Shown here piece after piece: positions 11,518-20,356 of a stretch of DNA of 20,515 nucleotides (the first letter of the stretch is position 1; each line of letters opens with the position of its first letter). The stretch is taken from IMG/VR virus record IMGVR_UViG_3300032093_001038, positions 1-20,515 of that record. One strand, written 5' to 3'. The DNA is from a virus. Both the position numbers and the translations under genes were made by a program. Below the pieces are notes generated by a model. It had not been told where the DNA came from and searched no databases. It was given only the letters and a program-made list of their open reading frames with translations.

Positions 11518-11886
11518 ATGAGTAATTATTCAATGACAGGAGTAGTAGAGTCAATCACTCCAATTCAAGAAAGAGGTAGCTTCACATGGAGAAACCTAAT
11601 GTTAAAAACAGCTAAGGAAGTAAAGGGTGAGACCTATTACGACTATTATGAGTTTCAAGTATCTGGGAAGAACTTAGATACTCTTAGTGAATCGTCTGTG
11701 GGATGTAACGCTGAAATCTTCTTTAACATCCGTAGCCGTGAGTACAATGGTAAGTATTACACTAACCTTGCTATGTGGAAAATGACCTACGAGCCAAGAG
11801 CAGAAGTTAGTAAATCAAACAAAGAAATGGTTAATAAAGCAACATCACCTGCTCCTGTAGCGGCTGATGATGATTTGCCATTCTAA
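11518..11886 (+). CDS. Single-stranded DNA-binding protein-like (DUF3127-type OB fold)
   Basis: 122 aa from the ATG at 11518 (MSNYSMTGVVESITPIQERG). The OB-fold-like pattern is clear: a first strand, then FTWRNLMLKT, YYEFQVSGKN, CNAEIFFNIRSREYNGKYYT and LAMWKM. It resembles Bacteroidetes DUF3127 proteins with 'SREYNGRWYTD..AWK'. The acidic tail ends DDDLPF, the classic SSB C-terminal peptide that recruits replication partners. It should coat single-stranded DNA during phage replication. The start is preceded by a leader nearly identical to that at 20348-20370. It lies in the rightward block although its job is replication. Confidence 0.85.
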   Translation: MSNYSMTGVVESITPIQERGSFTWRNLMLKTAKEVKGETYYDYYEFQVSGKNLDTLSESSVGCNAEIFFNIRSREYNGKYYTNLAMWKMTYEPRAEVSKSNKEMVNKATSPAPVAADDDLPF

Positions 11887-11932
11887 GGTAAAACTTCTAA
11901 TCCTTAATATAAATTAATTCCCTTGCTTTGAC

Positions 11933-11940
11933 TACATTTG
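11933..11940 (+). promoter_or_regulatory. Possible -7 promoter box
   Basis: TACATTTG matches TAnnTTTG and lies 14 bp before the ATG at 11955. No TTTG is found about 20 bp upstream. Chance occurrence is quite possible in this A+T-rich DNA. Confidence 0.35.
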
Positions 11941-11954
11941 GAAAAAATACCAAT

Positions 11955-12257
11955 ATGAAATCTGTCAGGCAAGGGGATTTTTATTTAATTGGGCAAGTCC
12001 TAAAGTGTAAAGTTTTAGTAGCAATACCTGATGAGATTACAGGCCGTGAAGATTATATGTGGGCAGACACTTATGTTCCGATGGATGTCATTTGTTATTT
12101 TAGCCTGAATATAAATGATGATGGAGATATGAATAGATCTCAAGTCGTTATAACGCTAACAAGCGGTTCAGACTTAGTTTGTAGAGGTGCTATCGAGGAT
12201 ATTGTTTATTTATACAATAGCTACTTGAGTAGTCACAATATTTTTAAATATAACTAG
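11955..12257 (+). CDS. Hypothetical protein, 100 aa
   Basis: The ATG at 11955 (MKSVRQGDFYLIGQVLKCKV) is preferred; a TTG at 11928 overlaps the -7-like box. The protein is soluble and beta-rich, with acidic loops (NINDDGDMNRSQ). The stop codon abuts the start of the phosphoesterase gene, so the two are probably co-translated. The family is not recognised. Confidence 0.65.
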   Translation: MKSVRQGDFYLIGQVLKCKVLVAIPDEITGREDYMWADTYVPMDVICYFSLNINDDGDMNRSQVVITLTSGSDLVCRGAIEDIVYLYNSYLSSHNIFKYN

Positions 12258-14120
12258 ATGAAAAAAGAACAGACAGTCAAATACAATCGTAATATAATAA
12301 TTACAGATTGTTTAATTAGTCAAAAGTTCCTGTTAATATCAGACATACACTTCGATAACCCTAAATGCCAAAGATCGGTTTTAAAGAGGCACTTGGATTT
12401 AGCTTTAGAGAACAATATGAAAATCGCTATCAATGGTGATTTTTTCTGTTTAATGCAGGGTAAATACGATCCAAGAAGGTCAAAGAAAGACATCATGCCT
12501 CAGCATAATGGGAACACTTATTTGGATTTGGTAATACAAGAGGCGGTTGATTGGTGGGCGCCTTACGCTAAGAATCTAATATTCATTGGTTATGGTAATC
12601 ATGAATGTTACCGTCCTGATACTGAAGTGTTTACAAAATACGGCTGGAAAAAAATAACAGAAATAACGACTGAAGATTTAGTTGCTACATTTGATTCAAA
12701 TAATGTTTATTACGAGAATCCAAATGCTGTTGTTTCTAAAAAAGCGGATGCTTTATACACCATTGAAGGAGCTTATACTAAACAGGTAGTTTCATCCAAA
12801 CACGCTGTCATGTTTAATAACATGGATAAGATTAACGCAGAGGATTTAATGGCGTTGTCTGAATCCCAAAGAATAACGGAAGCTGATTTACCTCATGGAA
12901 GGGTTAGATTGCAAGATGATGTTGAGCAAATACCTAATTGGATTGAGTTGATTACTGCTGTGGTTATGGACGCTACTATTGTTAATAACGCTAAGTATCA
13001 AGAAAATTCTAAAAAGATTCGTATTCAGTTTAAGCTCTCAAAGGATAGAAAAATTAAATATATTAAAGAGTTATTGGAGGCTAACGGAATACAATATACA
13101 TTTACAGAGTGTAAAAAAAGTGGATTGAATAAATTGCAACCTTACTACATTCGTATTTATGGAGATGATGCTAGAAGAATATTTGATTCTTTAGGTGGTG
13201 TTAAAAAATTACCTAGTTATTATAAAGATTGTAATAAGAGTGGATTTTTAGCTATGATGAATGCTATTGGTAATACTGACGCTAATGTGACAGGATCTAG
13301 TATGCTTTGGACATCTACTGATAAAGATAATGTTGATACTATTCAAGCGGCTTGTATAAACAATGGATGGAATTGTAAATACACTGAGCGAGATGGTCTT
13401 AGTGCATTTAAGAATGGTAAAAAGCAATATAAGGTTTTAATTTCAGAAGAATTAAAAAAGCCGAAGAAATTATCTATAACAAAAGAAGATTATGATGGTG
13501 ATGTTTATTGCTTAAATATGCCTTCTGGATGTTTTATTACTAGAATAGATGGTAAGGTAGCTTATTCAGGAAATACGGCCATCATTAAAAACGCTGAAAC
13601 AGACCCACTTCAAAGGTTTGTTGATTTGCTTAATCATACTACAGGATCTAGTGTTGTAACTGGAGGATACGGAGGTTGGTGGGTAATTAGACCAATGAGA
13701 AATAGTAAGGTAGAATATTTAAGTGCATTTAAAATTAAATACTTTCATGGATCTGGTGGTGGTGGGGAAGTAACTAAGGGTGTAATTCAAAATAATCGTA
13801 TATCAGTAAGAACAGAAGGGGCTGATTGCACTTGGCAGGGACACGTTCATGAGCTTTATCATGTTATTGACTCTAAGGAGACTTTGAGATTTCACTCAAA
13901 AGAAGGGTACACTGTTGAACATAAATATCTTCATCATATAAGAACAGCTTGCTATAAAGAGGAATATGAGGATGGATTTGGAGGTTATCATATTGAGAAA
14001 GGGCGTCCCCCAAAACCAATCGGAGGGTACATTTTGTCATTTGAATATGATAATAAGTCATATAAAGGAGAAAGGGATCGAGGTTTGATACCACACTTTA
14101 CGCAAGTTAGGGACAAATAA
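12258..14120 (+). CDS. Calcineurin-like phosphoesterase interrupted by an intein
   Basis: 620 aa as encoded; 297 aa after predicted protein splicing. The extein carries the metal-binding motifs of the calcineurin-like family: SDIH (D29, H31), NGDF (D61), GNHE (113-116), FHG (H497) and GHVH (H529, H531). Residues 117-439 are an intein inserted directly after GNHE. Without it the sequence reads GNHE-TAIIKNAETDPLQRF, the arrangement expected in phage phosphoesterases. The enzyme probably hydrolyses phosphodiesters of nucleic acids or nucleotides; the substrate is unknown. It likely has no complete active site until the intein is removed, since GNHE would be split from the downstream motifs. Confidence 0.88.
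   Translation: MKKEQTVKYNRNIIITDCLISQKFLLISDIHFDNPKCQRSVLKRHLDLALENNMKIAINGDFFCLMQGKYDPRRSKKDIMPQHNGNTYLDLVIQEAVDWWAPYAKNLIFIGYGNHECYRPDTEVFTKYGWKKITEITTEDLVATFDSNNVYYENPNAVVSKKADALYTIEGAYTKQVVSSKHAVMFNNMDKINAEDLMALSESQRITEADLPHGRVRLQDDVEQIPNWIELITAVVMDATIVNNAKYQENSKKIRIQFKLSKDRKIKYIKELLEANGIQYTFTECKKSGLNKLQPYYIRIYGDDARRIFDSLGGVKKLPSYYKDCNKSGFLAMMNAIGNTDANVTGSSMLWTSTDKDNVDTIQAACINNGWNCKYTERDGLSAFKNGKKQYKVLISEELKKPKKLSITKEDYDGDVYCLNMPSGCFITRIDGKVAYSGNTAIIKNAETDPLQRFVDLLNHTTGSSVVTGGYGGWWVIRPMRNSKVEYLSAFKIKYFHGSGGGGEVTKGVIQNNRISVRTEGADCTWQGHVHELYHVIDSKETLRFHSKEGYTVEHKYLHHIRTACYKEEYEDGFGGYHIEKGRPPKPIGGYILSFEYDNKSYKGERDRGLIPHFTQVRDK
12606..13574 (+). mobile_element. Intein with degenerate LAGLIDADG endonuclease
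   Basis: Residues 117-439 of the phosphoesterase, 323 aa. Block A starts at C117 (CYRPDTEVFTKYGWKKITEI). Block B is TKQVVSSKHAVMF with H182. Block F is DVYCLNMPSGCFITRIDG (415-432). Block G is VAYSGN followed by T440, so splicing would use Cys1, Asn323 and Thr+1. The usual penultimate His is Gly438, which some inteins tolerate. Between the splicing blocks are two LAGLIDADG-like helices: ELITAVVMDATI (acid D238) and FLAMMNAIGNTDANV (acid D341). In both, the final glycine is replaced. The homing endonuclease may be degenerate. Codon use looks like that of the host gene. Confidence 0.85.
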
Positions 14121-14121
14121 A

Positions 14122-14150
14122 AAGAGGGATACCGTTGTACCCCTCCTCTT
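14122..14150 (+). terminator. Hairpin after the phosphoesterase gene
   Basis: The stop codon is followed at once by a hairpin: AAGAG outer arm with CTCTT, and GGGATAC-CGTT-GTACCCC inside with one mismatch. What follows is A-rich, with no U tract. It may be a weak terminator or an mRNA-stabilising element between gene blocks. Confidence 0.45.
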
Positions 14151-14265
14151 AGAAACAAAAAACAAAAACAAAGATAGGTGCTACAAATTTAGGTCGATAA
14201 AAAGCCTTTAGCTTAAATAGTTATGAGGTTTTTTTAGTTTAAAGATAGGTTGTAAATTTTAGATT
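14151..14265 (+). repeat. Intergenic region with a direct repeat upstream of the GroES-like gene
   Basis: AAAGATAGGT occurs at 14170-14179 and 14241-14250, 71 bp apart. Each is followed by a similar stretch (GCTACAAATTTA and TGTAAATTTTA). ATAGGT also occurs in the leaders of the SSB-like gene and the gene at 20372, so this may be a translation or promoter signal. No TAnnTTTG box is seen here. Confidence 0.45.
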
Positions 14266-14976
14266 ATGCAGATAACAAAAGAAGAAGCAATTAGGTTAAA
14301 GCCGGCTCGTGGTAGAGTACTTGTAGAAGTACCAAATATCATGTCCGAGCAAGTAGAATTGAATGGTGCTATTATTAACATAAGGGCCATTAGTGACGAG
14401 GCTAGAGTGGATATGGGTTCAAGATCCGGTATAGTTCATAGCGTATCTGATTATGCTGATGTGCCTGCCCTTTGTTATTGTTGGGATGGGCCGGTAGAGA
14501 TTCAAAAAGGTGACGAGGTTTATTTCTCTCATGACGCAATAGCTAAAGCAGCTACCGTGCAGAATGATGAGAACTACTACTATACATTTGAGGATGATGG
14601 GAAACAAAGATGCTTACTTGTAGTCCCTTATAAAGAGATAATTATGTGCATCAGAGGAGAGGAAGTATTCTCATTGAACGATTATGTTATTGTATCAAAG
14701 GTAATGAAGCCTAAGCCGTCATTTTTAATCATGCCTGATGAATATGAGGAGAATGTGTATGTTATTGAACACGCTCCAAGTGGGGATATTGTATATGACT
14801 GGAGAGAAGGGTATTTTAAATCAAATTGGAAGGCTCAGCCTGTTAAGAACAATATGAAGATAAAGACTAAGAATAATAAGCCTGTGAAACTTGAGTATAA
14901 GTACAAGCAGAGTTTGGAGAAGGAGCTTTATTATTTTCAAACGCATCAAATAATAGCTGAAGTAGATGGAGAGTAA
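14266..14976 (+). CDS. GroES-like co-chaperonin domain protein, putative
   Basis: 236 aa starting MQITKEEAIRLKPARGRVLV. The first 130 residues resemble a GroES fold: RGRVLVEVP corresponds to the first strand, SGIVHSVSD to the turn strand, IQKGDEVYFSHD to the 'GD.V.F' strand, and LLVVPYKEIIMCI to the closing strand. Residues 135 onward (FSLNDYVIVSKV, then FLIMPDEYEENVYVIEHAPS) may repeat part of this pattern. Phages such as T4 (gp31) carry GroES substitutes needed to fold capsid protein, and the neighbouring terminase and portal would suit this. The resemblance is by pattern only; a tail or decoration protein with a similar beta-barrel is possible. Confidence 0.5.
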   Translation: MQITKEEAIRLKPARGRVLVEVPNIMSEQVELNGAIINIRAISDEARVDMGSRSGIVHSVSDYADVPALCYCWDGPVEIQKGDEVYFSHDAIAKAATVQNDENYYYTFEDDGKQRCLLVVPYKEIIMCIRGEEVFSLNDYVIVSKVMKPKPSFLIMPDEYEENVYVIEHAPSGDIVYDWREGYFKSNWKAQPVKNNMKIKTKNNKPVKLEYKYKQSLEKELYYFQTHQIIAEVDGE

Positions 14977-15637
14977 GGCATTTGTAAAGATGAAGTATCG
15001 GATTGATAAGATTCCGATGTCAGAGCAAGTTTTGTTTAAGTTTCAAGACTTATCTCAGTTTGCTGATGTGTTTGCTAGTTCAGTTGGATTACCTGAAAGA
15101 CTAACTCCTGACTTTGTTCTTAGGTACATTATTTTAATGTATAGTCCAGGTAGTCCTGGTATTGAAGCTTACCCAATGCTCTCCAAAAGAAAAGGGTGGG
15201 CATTAAAAGAACTTGGGGTTGAACCTAATCAACAAGGGGAGTTCCCTACTGAATACAATGAGCTGTTATTGAATAAGAACGCTAATTGCAGGGCTAAGAT
15301 AGTTTTATTCTTGAGATTACAACAACCTGAAGATTGGGCTATTATGATGAGGACTGAGGAGATGTTGTACGACATCTTAGCTCTTGATATGCCGGAAGAT
15401 CCTGTAGATCAAAAGAGTCACATCAGCAATATCGAGTCTTTGAGAAAGCAGCTATCAGACGCTAGGGAAAGGTTCATGCAAGGGGAAATATCCAAAGCTC
15501 TTGAGCATGAGATTACTAAGTTCTTGGCTCAAGATAACTTAGGTATACGCCCAGAGGAGTATATGATGTTTGCTCCCCCATCCGTTTCTCCACATAAAGC
15601 TAAGTCTAACCAAATGTTCCCGGAAGTTGGCAACTAA
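14966..15637 (+). CDS. Protein of unknown function upstream of the large terminase
   Basis: 223 aa starting MESKAFVKMKYRIDKIPMSE. It is largely helical, with a likely coiled coil at about residues 155-195 (HISNIESLRKQLSDARERFM). It overlaps the end of the preceding gene by 11 nt and the terminase start by about 11 nt. Position just before the large terminase and helical nature suggest a small terminase subunit, but no helix-turn-helix is recognised and the length is unusual, so this is only a guess. The C-terminus (EVGN) carries the overlapping terminase start. Confidence 0.6.
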   Translation: MESKAFVKMKYRIDKIPMSEQVLFKFQDLSQFADVFASSVGLPERLTPDFVLRYIILMYSPGSPGIEAYPMLSKRKGWALKELGVEPNQQGEFPTEYNELLLNKNANCRAKIVLFLRLQQPEDWAIMMRTEEMLYDILALDMPEDPVDQKSHISNIESLRKQLSDARERFMQGEISKALEHEITKFLAQDNLGIRPEEYMMFAPPSVSPHKAKSNQMFPEVGN

Positions 15638-18005
15638 CTCTAAATATCACGACATATATCAAAGAGAGGATACGGTTGTTAAATATCACAACGATGATCC
15701 GCTTCTTAAAACTATTGAGATAAAACTACCGACTGTTGAGAGTTTCTACGGTATGCCATGGGATGATGCTGTGAAGTTGATTGATGGATATGGACTACAC
15801 CCTAAGAATCAGAAGTTTAAGCACATACAAGTGCCGGAGAAGTTGAAGTCAATACAGGACATCATCCGCAAGAAGAATAGGATGAAGAAGCGTGAGGTGG
15901 TTAGCCAGATTGATATTTATGATGAATTAGAAAACAACCGATTAGAATATAAGGATGAGATTGAGTGGATACAGGTTCAGATAAAGAGAAGGTATCAAGG
16001 ATATTGGTTTTTTAATAATGGTAAGCCGACATATATAGACGGTTGGCAATATGTGTACTTAAACTATTGGGATATACAAAATGAAACTAGACTTGATAGC
16101 CTACCGTGGTATCGTGATCTTGATCGCAGGATTTTTCTGTTTGCTCGTCATTGCTATACTACTACTGAAGCTGTGTATAAATACCGCGTCACTTATCGCT
16201 CTCAGGGCGAGATTAAGACGAAATATTTTCAGAGGGTAAAGAACGCTGAGGAGTATGCCTCTCAATTTCCTGCTGCTTACATAGACGAAGGGGCTTATGA
16301 GGTTGATATGGGGTATAGAACTTGCTATGGGTATATCTTCCCTAAGCGTAGGCGTATTGGGGCAACATCGCAAGCCGCCTGTATATTGTATTGCATTACA
16401 ACTGAACATAAACAGCAAAAGGGTGGGATACAGAGCATAACCGAGACTCAAGCTCGTAATGACGTTTACATAGATAAGATTGTAAAGCCATGGCGTAAGC
16501 TCCCATTCTTTTTCAAGCCGTCACATGATGGAACTGACTTCCCAAAAGAAAAGCTTTCGTTTTCATACCCGGCCTCAAGATCACAAGGGGCTACTCACGT
16601 TAGGGCATCCTCTCACGATGGTTGGATTGAAGCTCGTGCATCATCAGAGAGAGCATTTGACGGACAGAAGCTGCACGCTTATTTAGATGATGAGGGTGGT
16701 AAGCACGGAGATAGCGGAGTATCTATTCCTCGTAGATGGCAAGATGTTGTTCGCAAATGTCTATCTCAAGGTTTGCGTATTAACGGACTTGGGATGTTTA
16801 CATCAACTTTAGGGGAGTTTGAGGCAGGTGGAGGTAAGGAATTTTTTGACTTAATTAAATCTTCATATTATGACGAAAGAAACGAAAACGGATTTACCAC
16901 GTCTGGTTTGTTCACACTTTTCATCCCTGCATATGACGGCTACGATGAGTGTGTGGACGAGTACGGACTCTCAATCATTGAGGACCCGGAAGAACCTATT
17001 CGAAACCTTGAAGGTAATCTCGTAACTCGTGGGGCTAAAACTATCCTAATGAATACTAGGAAGGATTTGGAGGAGAAAGGGCTTGATTTGCGACTTAATG
17101 GTGAAATTCGAGATAACCCATGGACATTGCAAGAAGCTGCGTCTAAAGCGTCTAAAAACAGCAACTTTGATTTGAGTATATTGCGTACTAGAATCAATCA
17201 GTTGAAGTTTGACAGGATATTTAGAACTAGAACAGTTAGATTAGATTGGAAGGGAGGCTTCGGAAGTGACGTGATGGTTACTGACGATCCTGATGGTAAA
17301 TACGTTGTATCGTTTATCCCTCAAATTGACGCGAGGAATAAAAAGTTATATAATGCAGATACTAAGACATGGTTTCCGTCCCCAGATGTGTCTAATAGAT
17401 ATATATTGGGTTGTGACCCTTTTAAATTTGGAAATCGAGATGTTAAAGGTCGTAGAAAGTCTAATGGAGGTGGTGCGTTATTCTATAAGCATGACCCTTC
17501 GGTGGATCAGGCAGATAAGCCGATAGATCAGTGGATGTCAAATAAGTTCATTGTGACTTATAACATTCGCGTAGATGATGGGAATACATATTGTGAAGAT
17601 ATGTTAAAACTCGCCATCTTGTTTGGTGCGCACGTTTATCCGGAGCGTAACGTACCTATTGTGATTGAAAAGTTTAGGGAGTGGGGATATGAAGGGTATT
17701 TATTATCTGACATTGATCCAAACGGAAAGATAGCCACTGCTCCAGGTCGATACACAGGGGAAGCTGATAAAGAACAGATATTCACTGAGTACATGAACTA
17801 CATTAAGTTATTTGGTAGGGGAGAGAACCACTTGGAGCTTCTTGAGGAGTGTCTTGAGATTAATGACCCAACCGAAATGACTAACTATGACTTGTTTGCA
17901 GCAGGGGGTATGGCATTGCTTGGGGCTAAAAGTGCGCTCCCAAAGTACCTACAAGATTCTAATAATGTTCGGGTAATGAATGACTTGTTAGAATTTTTTG
18001 ATTAA
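15627..18005 (+). CDS. terL: Phage terminase large subunit
   Basis: About 792 aa if started at TTG 15627 (MATNSKYHDIYQREDTVVKY), which overlaps the upstream stop. A TTG at 15570 would give 811 aa and the first ATG (15753) would give about 750 aa. The ATPase domain has PKRRRIGATSQAAC at Walker A (about 239-252), where the usual GK[ST] is GAT, and YLDDEG as Walker B (about 352-357). The C-terminal nuclease is marked by YILGCDPFKFG (D597), an RNase H-like acidic site. The protein cuts and pumps genomic DNA into the prohead through the portal encoded next. The length, Walker A and portal neighbour fit Bacteroidetes phage terminases. The start is uncertain. Confidence 0.88.
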   Translation: MATNSKYHDIYQREDTVVKYHNDDPLLKTIEIKLPTVESFYGMPWDDAVKLIDGYGLHPKNQKFKHIQVPEKLKSIQDIIRKKNRMKKREVVSQIDIYDELENNRLEYKDEIEWIQVQIKRRYQGYWFFNNGKPTYIDGWQYVYLNYWDIQNETRLDSLPWYRDLDRRIFLFARHCYTTTEAVYKYRVTYRSQGEIKTKYFQRVKNAEEYASQFPAAYIDEGAYEVDMGYRTCYGYIFPKRRRIGATSQAACILYCITTEHKQQKGGIQSITETQARNDVYIDKIVKPWRKLPFFFKPSHDGTDFPKEKLSFSYPASRSQGATHVRASSHDGWIEARASSERAFDGQKLHAYLDDEGGKHGDSGVSIPRRWQDVVRKCLSQGLRINGLGMFTSTLGEFEAGGGKEFFDLIKSSYYDERNENGFTTSGLFTLFIPAYDGYDECVDEYGLSIIEDPEEPIRNLEGNLVTRGAKTILMNTRKDLEEKGLDLRLNGEIRDNPWTLQEAASKASKNSNFDLSILRTRINQLKFDRIFRTRTVRLDWKGGFGSDVMVTDDPDGKYVVSFIPQIDARNKKLYNADTKTWFPSPDVSNRYILGCDPFKFGNRDVKGRRKSNGGGALFYKHDPSVDQADKPIDQWMSNKFIVTYNIRVDDGNTYCEDMLKLAILFGAHVYPERNVPIVIEKFREWGYEGYLLSDIDPNGKIATAPGRYTGEADKEQIFTEYMNYIKLFGRGENHLELLEECLEINDPTEMTNYDLFAAGGMALLGAKSALPKYLQDSNNVRVMNDLLEFFD

Positions 18006-18006
18006 A

Positions 18007-18039
18007 TTGTGTCAATGATAATCATGTTTTCTATATTTG
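18007..18039 (+). promoter_or_regulatory. Promoter-like element before the portal gene
   Basis: TTG (18007-18009), 22 bp, then TATATTTG (18032-18039), in the intergenic gap after the terminase stop. Transcription would start near 18045, almost at the ATG at 18047, so the mRNA would be leaderless or start at a later Met. This is either a real promoter or a chance match. Confidence 0.45.
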
Positions 18040-18046
18040 CATTTGA

Positions 18047-20356
18047 ATGTTGAAGTTTTCTACGATAATTGGGTTCCCTTCGGACAAAGTTCCGCAGGAA
18101 CTAAAAGAGCAGAGGGGTTATATGACTCAGGTAGCCCAAGCTATCTATTCTCGTTGGTATAATGGTAGAACTTTATATGGTCACACCGCTACTGGATGGT
18201 TCCAGATGATGTGTGACTATTCAGAGGGAAGGCAGAGTTCAGCCCCATACCGCGATTGGTTTGTGGGTATTACAAATGATAAAAATGCAACTGAAAGAAA
18301 TTTTACTCAATACGCTAGGAAGGCTTATGCTAACGTCAACTATGAAATCGTTAGTCCAGCTCCTAAATTTGTTTCCACTATAAAATCTTTACTAAGCGCT
18401 TCTGACTTCAAGGTTAATTGTCAGTCCTTGAGTCCAACATCAACATTCGAGAAGCAAAAGAAGAAGTGGAGAATGTATTATGAGGAGAAGGTTCTAAACC
18501 CAATGAGGGAGCAAGTTGGTATCCCAAAGATTACTCTACCATGGGTTCCTCAAGATGAGACTGAGCTTGAGATGTACGAGAAGTATCATGGATTTAAGCT
18601 ACCGCTTGAATCAGGTATGGAGGACATTGCGGCTCACACATTCAATATTAGCGATTGGGATAAGATTAGACTTAGAACAATCGAAAAACTCGTTGAAACA
18701 AATTTCGCTGTTGGTCAAGTATATGCAGACAAGGATGGTGTTACTCGCATGAGATACATCAATCCTGCATCATTTGTAACAGCTTATTTAGATGAGGATG
18801 AAGAAGGGGAGCCAGCATTTGCAGGCCATATTCAAAGAGTTCAGATTAAGGACATCAAGGATAAATTATTGGAGCTTGGTGCTTCAATTAAAGATGTTGA
18901 AAATTTGGCTAGAATATACTACGAAACTCAAGGTTACAGCGATAAGGATTTTAACTTTAATAGAAAGGATCCAGTAACAGGTCGCTACCTTTGGGAAGAT
19001 TTCGTTGTAGAGGTATTACACTTTGAATACAAAGCAAACGATTACGAATACTATACTAAGCGTCAAACTAAAGACGGTAAGGTGGTTTATACAGAGGAGG
19101 AGTTTGGTGTCATTAAGAAGCCATACGCAGACGGAAGGGAGAGAAAGACGGATGTAACTTGTGTGCAGAATGTATATGAGGGTAAGTTCATTTTGGGATC
19201 TGAGTTTATTTACGACTACGGATTGCAGAAGAACATTATGCGCGACACTAGAGGTAACGCTGTATTGTCTTACTTCTTTGAGAGAATCCCCGGAAAGTCT
19301 ATCACAGAAAGATGGAAGCCGCATTTGGACTCATTGATGCTTACTTGGATTAAGTTGCAAGCTGCTAAATGGTCAGCCGCCCCTAAAGGTCTTTTGATTG
19401 ATATTGGGTTATTGGCTAACATGGATATGGGATTTGGTTCTATGTCCCCACTAGAGCTTGTTCGCATTAGAAGGCAGACAGGTAATCAGTTCGTTAACTC
19501 TAAGACTGATGTATTAAATAAGGGTGGTGGATATAGTTCTATTCAAGAGCTTCCCGGAGGTATCGGGCCACAATTAGAGGAGTGGCTTACTTGTTGGCAA
19601 GATGATATGAATAGGATTATGGACTTGGCAGGGATTACCCCAACCATGGCCGCTATGCCTACTTCATCTAACGAGAAAGGTTTAGGGATTAGTGAGCTAG
19701 AAGTTGATGCTACTAACCACGCCCTTTACCCACTTAAAAAGGCTTTGATGAGATTAAAGGAGAAGGCCGCTAAAAAGGCAATCCTTAAAACTCGTACTAA
19801 TATGCGTTTTGATAAATCTGTTCATGAGTATTACTATCATCTTCTAGGTGATGAGAAAACAAATGCCTTGGACGCTTTCGAAGATTTGACATTAGAGCAA
19901 ATTGGAATTAAGTTAGTATCTACCCCGACTAGAACTCGTAAGCAGCAAATTTTGAATGCCGCCTTACAATCAATGCAGGTTGGTAAAAGTGGTCAGACAG
20001 GTATCAGTATGTCCGACTATCTGTTTATTGAGAAGATGCTTGAGGAAGATAATGATGAATTTGCAGCGTGGTATATGACTATTGCCGAGGAAAGAGATCG
20101 TAAGAAGAAGATGGAGGAGGCTCAAATTCAAATGCAACAGAACGCTCAATTACAACAACAATCTGCTGCTCAAGCTGCTCAAGCTAAGGAACAAGCTCAA
20201 GCTGCTCTTGCAGAGATTAAGAATAGTACAATACTTACTGAATATCAACAAAAGGCTCTGCTTGAGGAGTTGAAGCACAATCACAGAATGGCTGAGCTTG
20301 CACAAGAGGGTACACTTGAGAAGCAGAAAGATGTGGAAATATCAGGAAATTTATAA
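18047..20356 (+). CDS. Phage portal protein
   Basis: 769 aa starting MLKFSTIIGFPSDKVPQELK. It forms the dodecameric ring at the capsid vertex through which DNA enters and leaves. The N-terminal half has the wing and stem features common in large portals of Bacteroidetes phages (YARKAYANVNYEIVSPAPKF; DWDKIRLRTIEKLVETNFAV). The middle has PAPKGLLIDIGLLANMDMGF-type loops (here AAPKGLLIDIG). The C-terminal part is a long helix (LYPLKKALMRLKEKAAKKAI) followed by an alanine- and glutamine-rich coiled coil (about 675-745). Its position just after terL supports the call. The low-complexity Q/A tail may be a crown or barrel extension. Homology by name is inferred. Confidence 0.85.
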   Translation: MLKFSTIIGFPSDKVPQELKEQRGYMTQVAQAIYSRWYNGRTLYGHTATGWFQMMCDYSEGRQSSAPYRDWFVGITNDKNATERNFTQYARKAYANVNYEIVSPAPKFVSTIKSLLSASDFKVNCQSLSPTSTFEKQKKKWRMYYEEKVLNPMREQVGIPKITLPWVPQDETELEMYEKYHGFKLPLESGMEDIAAHTFNISDWDKIRLRTIEKLVETNFAVGQVYADKDGVTRMRYINPASFVTAYLDEDEEGEPAFAGHIQRVQIKDIKDKLLELGASIKDVENLARIYYETQGYSDKDFNFNRKDPVTGRYLWEDFVVEVLHFEYKANDYEYYTKRQTKDGKVVYTEEEFGVIKKPYADGRERKTDVTCVQNVYEGKFILGSEFIYDYGLQKNIMRDTRGNAVLSYFFERIPGKSITERWKPHLDSLMLTWIKLQAAKWSAAPKGLLIDIGLLANMDMGFGSMSPLELVRIRRQTGNQFVNSKTDVLNKGGGYSSIQELPGGIGPQLEEWLTCWQDDMNRIMDLAGITPTMAAMPTSSNEKGLGISELEVDATNHALYPLKKALMRLKEKAAKKAILKTRTNMRFDKSVHEYYYHLLGDEKTNALDAFEDLTLEQIGIKLVSTPTRTRKQQILNAALQSMQVGKSGQTGISMSDYLFIEKMLEEDNDEFAAWYMTIAEERDRKKKMEEAQIQMQQNAQLQQQSAAQAAQAKEQAQAALAEIKNSTILTEYQQKALLEELKHNHRMAELAQEGTLEKQKDVEISGNL

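Noticed and set aside
12028-12060. CTGATGAG on the plus strand as a hammerhead core
   Set aside because: It lies inside a coding sequence, is followed by GUGAAG rather than GAAA, and has no closing stem I.
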